A stretch of 64,000 nt of DNA, taken from NCBI RefSeq assembly GCF_001591165.1, contig NZ_BCUG01000029.1, positions 1 through 64,000 on the forward strand, in the 5' to 3' direction. Under the pieces are notes generated by a model that made no database searches, had not been told where the DNA came from, and saw only the letters and a list, made by a program, of their open reading frames with translations. This DNA is from Thauera butanivorans NBRC 103042. Lineage in GTDB: Bacteria; Pseudomonadota; Gammaproteobacteria; Burkholderiales; Rhodocyclaceae. The translations under genes were made by a program, and so were the position numbers. Shown piece after piece: positions 60,768 through 64,000 of this stretch (its first letter is position 1; each line of letters starts with the position of its first letter).

Positions 60768-61865
60768 ATGAGTGTAGCAAGCCGTGCCCCGGACCACATC
60801 CGTGCCATCATGCCCTACCAGCCGGGCAAGCCGATCTCCGAACTGGCGCGGGAGATGGGGCTTGCCGAATCGAGCATCGTCAAGCTCGCATCGAACGAGA
60901 ATCCGCTGGGGATGAGCACGCGCGCCCGCGATGCCGCACGCATGGCGCTGGCCGATCTGGCGCGCTACCCGGACGGCGGCGCCTTCGCATTGAAGGCGGC
61001 GCTGTGCCGCAAGCTCGGCGTGAAGCCCGAGCAACTGGTGATCGGCAACGGTTCCAACGACGTCCTCGAGATCGCTACCCAGGCTTTCCTCCGCCCCGGC
61101 TGTTCGGCGGTGTATGCCCAGCATGCCTTTGCCGTCTATCCGCTGGCGACGCAGGCGCGCGGCGCGCGCGGCGTCGAAGTGCCGGCGAGGAACTTCGGCC
61201 ATGACCTGGATGCGATGGCGGCGGCGATCTCGCCCGATACCCGCATCGCCTTCATCGCGAATCCGAACAATCCGACCGGCACTTTCCTGCCGGGTGGGGA
61301 CATCGAGGCGTTCCTGCACCAAGTGCCGCAGGACGTGCTGGTGGTGCTCGACGAGGCCTATACCGAATACCTGGCGCCGGCGCAGCGCTATGACGCCATC
61401 GCCTGGATCGAGCGCTTTCCCAACCTGCTGGTGTCGCGCACCTTCTCCAAGGCCTACGGCCTCGCCGGCCTGCGGGTGGGCTATGGCGTCGCGCATGCCG
61501 AAGTGGCGGACCTGATGAACCGGGTGCGCCAGCCCTTCAACGTCTCCAGCGTCGCACTGGCGGCAGCCGGGGCGGCGCTGGACGACGAGGAGTTCATCGA
61601 GCAGTCGGCCGAACTGAACCGGCGCGGCATGCAGCAACTCACCGACGCCTTCGTCGCGCTGGGGCTGGAGTGGATTCCGTCGGCCGGCAACTTCGTCACC
61701 TTCAAGGTCGGCGACGCCGCCGGAGTCGATCGTGCGCTGCTGCGGCAGGGCGTGATCGTGCGCCCGATCGCCGGCTACGGCATGCCGCACTGGCTGCGGG
61801 TGTCGATCGGCCTGCCGGAAGAGAACGCCCGCTTCATCGCCGCGCTGAAGCAGGCGCTGGCCTGA
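60768..61865 (+). CDS. hisC: histidinol-phosphate aminotransferase
   Basis: PLP class II aminotransferase of 365 residues; in the serine/aromatic cluster this HisC-type enzyme probably also acts on phenylpyruvate and 4-hydroxyphenylpyruvate. The PLP lysine is in RTFSKAYGLAGLRVGY and NPNNPTGTF is conserved. AAGGAGA precedes ATG 60768. The stop overlaps the tyrA start by one base. A second hisC in a his operon elsewhere is likely but cannot be seen here. Confidence 0.92.
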   Translation: MSVASRAPDHIRAIMPYQPGKPISELAREMGLAESSIVKLASNENPLGMSTRARDAARMALADLARYPDGGAFALKAALCRKLGVKPEQLVIGNGSNDVLEIATQAFLRPGCSAVYAQHAFAVYPLATQARGARGVEVPARNFGHDLDAMAAAISPDTRIAFIANPNNPTGTFLPGGDIEAFLHQVPQDVLVVLDEAYTEYLAPAQRYDAIAWIERFPNLLVSRTFSKAYGLAGLRVGYGVAHAEVADLMNRVRQPFNVSSVALAAAGAALDDEEFIEQSAELNRRGMQQLTDAFVALGLEWIPSAGNFVTFKVGDAAGVDRALLRQGVIVRPIAGYGMPHWLRVSIGLPEENARFIAALKQALA

Positions 61866-62770
61866 TGGAAGGCCGCGAGACCTCGCCGCTGATCGGCAAG
61901 CTCGTCATCTGCGGCGTCGGCCTGATCGGCGGTTCGTTCGCGCTCGGCCTGCGGCGCGCGGGGGTGGTCGGCCGCATCGTCGGCATCGGCCGGCGGCGCG
62001 AACCACTGGAGCGTGCGCTGGAACTGGGCGTCATCGACGAGATTGCCGGTGACTGGGCCACGGCGCTGGCCGGTGCCGATCTGGTGCTGCTTGCCGCGCC
62101 GGTGGGGCAGATGGATGCGATCATGGCGGCGATGGCGCCGCACCTGGGCGCCGGGACGGTGGTCACCGACGCCGGCAGCACCAAGCGCGACGTGATCGAA
62201 GCCATCCATCGCCACCTCGGCGCGCAGCTGCCGCAGATCGTGCCGGCACACCCGATCGCAGGCGCGGAGAAGAGCGGCGTCGATGCCGCCTTCGCCGATC
62301 TCTACGTCAAGCGCAAGGTCGTGCTGACGCCGCTTCCCGACAGCCGGGCCGATGCGGTCGAACTGGTGCGGGCGGCCTGGCAGGCCTGCGGCGCCAGCGT
62401 GGTCGACATGACGCCGCGGGACCACGACAGCGTGTTCGCCGCCGTCAGCCATCTGCCGCATCTGCTCGCCTTCGGCCTGGTGGACGACCTGGCGCGGCGC
62501 GACAACGCGGAACTGCTGTTTTCGCATGCGGCCAGCGGTTTCCGCGACTTCACCCGCATCGCCGGCAGCCATCCGGAAATGTGGCGCGACATCTGCGTCG
62601 CCAACCGGGTGGCGCTGCTCGCCGAACTGGATGCCTATCTCGGCGAACTGGCCAGCCTGCGGCAGATGCTCGCGGCGGGCGACGGCGATGCGCTAGAAAC
62701 CGTCTTTAATCGTGCCCGGCGCGCCCGCAACGCCTGGGCCGAAGGCCTGCCGGTGCAGACGGCGGAATGA
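61865..62770 (+). CDS. tyrA: prephenate dehydrogenase
   Basis: NAD(P)-dependent step to 4-hydroxyphenylpyruvate (or from arogenate to tyrosine). The 301-residue protein has the Rossmann motif GVGLIGGSFALGL, TDAGSTKRDV, AHPIAGAEKSGV and the catalytic His region VSHLPHLLAF. There is no chorismate mutase fusion. The ATG lies in the hisC stop. A REP-like repeat separates it from aroA. Confidence 0.95.
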   Translation: MEGRETSPLIGKLVICGVGLIGGSFALGLRRAGVVGRIVGIGRRREPLERALELGVIDEIAGDWATALAGADLVLLAAPVGQMDAIMAAMAPHLGAGTVVTDAGSTKRDVIEAIHRHLGAQLPQIVPAHPIAGAEKSGVDAAFADLYVKRKVVLTPLPDSRADAVELVRAAWQACGASVVDMTPRDHDSVFAAVSHLPHLLAFGLVDDLARRDNAELLFSHAASGFRDFTRIAGSHPEMWRDICVANRVALLAELDAYLGELASLRQMLAAGDGDALETVFNRARRARNAWAEGLPVQTAE

Positions 62771-62800
62771 TCGGGCGGCTGTGTCCCCACTCCTGGCCTG

Positions 62801-62887
62801 GATGGGTAGAGCGCAGCGAAACCCATCAATGGCCAGAACGGAGCCGTCATCGAGGCGATGGGTTTCGCCGACGGCTCTACCCATCCT
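62801..62887. repeat. REP-like dispersed palindromic repeat, copy B (intact)
   Basis: GATGGGTAGAGCGCAGCGAA (62801-62820) and its continuation to ACCCATC form one hairpin; 62856-62885 is an inverted relative (GATGGGTTTCGCC ... CTCTACCCATC). The two halves face each other like a bacterial interspersed mosaic element. A degraded copy lies at 25661-25745. Confidence 0.8.
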
Positions 62888-62941
62888 GCCCGGCTTTTCG
62901 AAAGCAGCCTGTTCAAGGGCTGCGTCAATAAGAGACGAAAC

Positions 62942-64000
62942 ATGGAATTCCTCGACCTGTCCCCGATGCTGGGCGCGAGCGGCAGCGTGCGCCTGCCCGG
63001 CTCCAAGAGCATCTCCAACCGCGTGCTGCTGCTCGCCGCGCTGGCCGAAGGCCGCACCGAGATCCGCGACCTGCTGTCGTCCGACGACGTCGAACGCATG
63101 CTGGAGGCGCTGCAGGCGCTCGGCGTGCGCTGGCAGCGCAAGGGCGATACGCTCGATTACGTCGTCGATGGCGTTGGCGGACCGTTTCCGGTCAAGGCGG
63201 CAGAACTTTTCCTCGGCAACGCGGGTACCGCCTTCCGGCCGCTGACCGCGGCGCTGGCCCTGTCCGGTGGCGAATACCGCTTGTCGGGCGTGCCACGGAT
63301 GCACGAGCGCCCGATCGGCGACCTGGTCGAGGCGCTGCGCCAGCTCGGTGCCGACATCAGCTGCACGGCGAATGAAGGCTATCCGCCGCTGCACATCAAG
63401 CCGGCGACGATCAGTCCGGGCGGCGTGGTCAGGGTGCGGGGCGACGTCTCGAGCCAGTTCCTGACCGCGCTGCTGATGGCCTTGCCGCTGACCGGCGTGC
63501 AGACCACGGTCGAGGTCGTCGGCGAACTGATCTCCAAGCCCTACATCGCGATCACGCTGGAGCTGATGGCGCGCTTCGGTGTCGAGGTCGAGCAGCAGGG
63601 CTGGGAGCGCTTCGTCGTGCCGGACGGCGCGCGCTATCGCAGCCCGGGTACGCTGTTCGTCGAAGGCGATGCCTCGTCGGCTTCGTATTTCCTCGCTGCC
63701 GGTGCGATCGGCGGCGGGCCGGTACGGGTCGAAGGCGTCGGCCGCAGCAGCATCCAGGGCGACGTCCGCTTCGCCGAGGCACTGGCGCAGCTCGGCGCGC
63801 GGATCACGATGGGCGACAACTGGATCGAGGCTTCGGCGCCCGAATCCGGCGTGCTGAAGGCTTTCGATCTCGATCTGAACCACATCCCGGATGCGGCGAT
63901 GACGCTGGCGGTCGCCGCGCTGTTCGCCGACGGCCCGTGCCGGCTGCGCAACATCGCCAGCTGGCGGGTCAAGGAAACCGACCGCATCGCGGCGATGGCG
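62942..64000 (+). CDS. aroA: 3-phosphoshikimate 1-carboxyvinyltransferase (EPSP synthase), 3' end outside window
   Basis: Joins shikimate-3-phosphate and PEP. The first 353 residues of an expected about 430 are present: [37 protein letters not shown] (the glyphosate-sensitive loop), [10 protein letters not shown] and [13 protein letters not shown]. The frame is open to the last base. ATG 62942 aligns with E. coli AroA. Cytidylate kinase and rpsA would be expected next in this order. Confidence 0.96.
   Translation, partial: MEFLDLSPMLGASGSVRLPGSKSISNRVLLLAALAEGRTEIRDLLSSDDVERMLEALQALGVRWQRKGDTLDYVVDGVGGPFPVKAAELFLGNAGTAFRPLTAALALSGGEYRLSGVPRMHERPIGDLVEALRQLGADISCTANEGYPPLHIKPATISPGGVVRVRGDVSSQFLTALLMALPLTGVQTTVEVVGELISKPYIAITLELMARFGVEVEQQGWERFVVPDGARYRSPGTLFVEGDASSASYFLAAGAIGGGPVRVEGVGRSSIQGDVRFAEALAQLGARITMGDNWIEASAPESGVLKAFDLDLNHIPDAAMTLAVAALFADGPCRLRNIASWRVKETDRIAAMA

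Overview
The window is a dense, high-GC stretch of chromosome from a betaproteobacterium. The gene order (leuC-leuD-leuB-asd-fimV-truA-trpF-trpB-trpA-accD-folC-cvpA-purF-metZ), class I polyhydroxyalkanoate genes, an azurin, and sigma-32 rather than HrcA-type control of grpE/dnaK point to Rhodocyclales (Thauera/Azoarcus/Aromatoleum-like). This is inferred from gene content and order; there is no rRNA here to settle it. About 90% is ordinary core genome. No prophage, insertion sequence, CRISPR array or integrase was seen.

Layout. 0.2-3.9 kb: nadE, bamD (leftward), rluD, pgeF and a small leftward membrane protein. 4-8.3 kb: storage polymer genes phaC-phaB, a second phaB behind a strong terminator, and the regulator phaR. 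8.3-12.1 kb: rimO, a patatin-like esterase and a D-2-hydroxyacid dehydrogenase. 12.1-13 kb: two almost identical tRNA Ala-Glu-Asp triplets, each with its own promoter, closed by one terminator. 13.1-17.2 kb: a large sensor GGDEF-EAL protein (leftward) and a 3-hydroxybutyryl-CoA dehydrogenase. 17.2-22.1 kb: trxA-rho (leftward), ferredoxin, a CBS protein and fadD. 22.1-27.8 kb: ilvB-ilvN preceded by a valine-rich leader peptide and attenuator, then aroC, an MFS transporter and an M48 protease. 27.8-46 kb: a long rightward run for leucine, aspartate-family, tryptophan, fatty-acid, folate, purine and methionine synthesis, with fimV and an orphan EcfT/CbiQ-like membrane protein inside it. 46.2-49.3 kb (leftward): ppiA-ppiB-lpxH followed by exosortase H and its partner membrane protein. 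49.5-54.9 kb: cysS, then grpE-dnaK-dnaJ (leftward) with two near-consensus sigma-32 promoters. 55.1-64 kb: azurin, then gyrA-serC-pheA-hisC-tyrA-aroA, the conserved serine/aromatic supraoperon; aroA is cut by the window end.

The genes fit a respiratory, probably denitrifying organism that stores polyhydroxybutyrate and makes its own amino acids. The least ordinary items are the ilv leader/attenuator, the XrtH protein-sorting pair, the orphan EcfT-like protein, the homogenised tRNA triplets, the 64-residue N-terminal extension of Rho with a TTG start inside trxA, and an entericidin-like lipopeptide inside the leu operon. I found no convincing wholly new multi-gene system.
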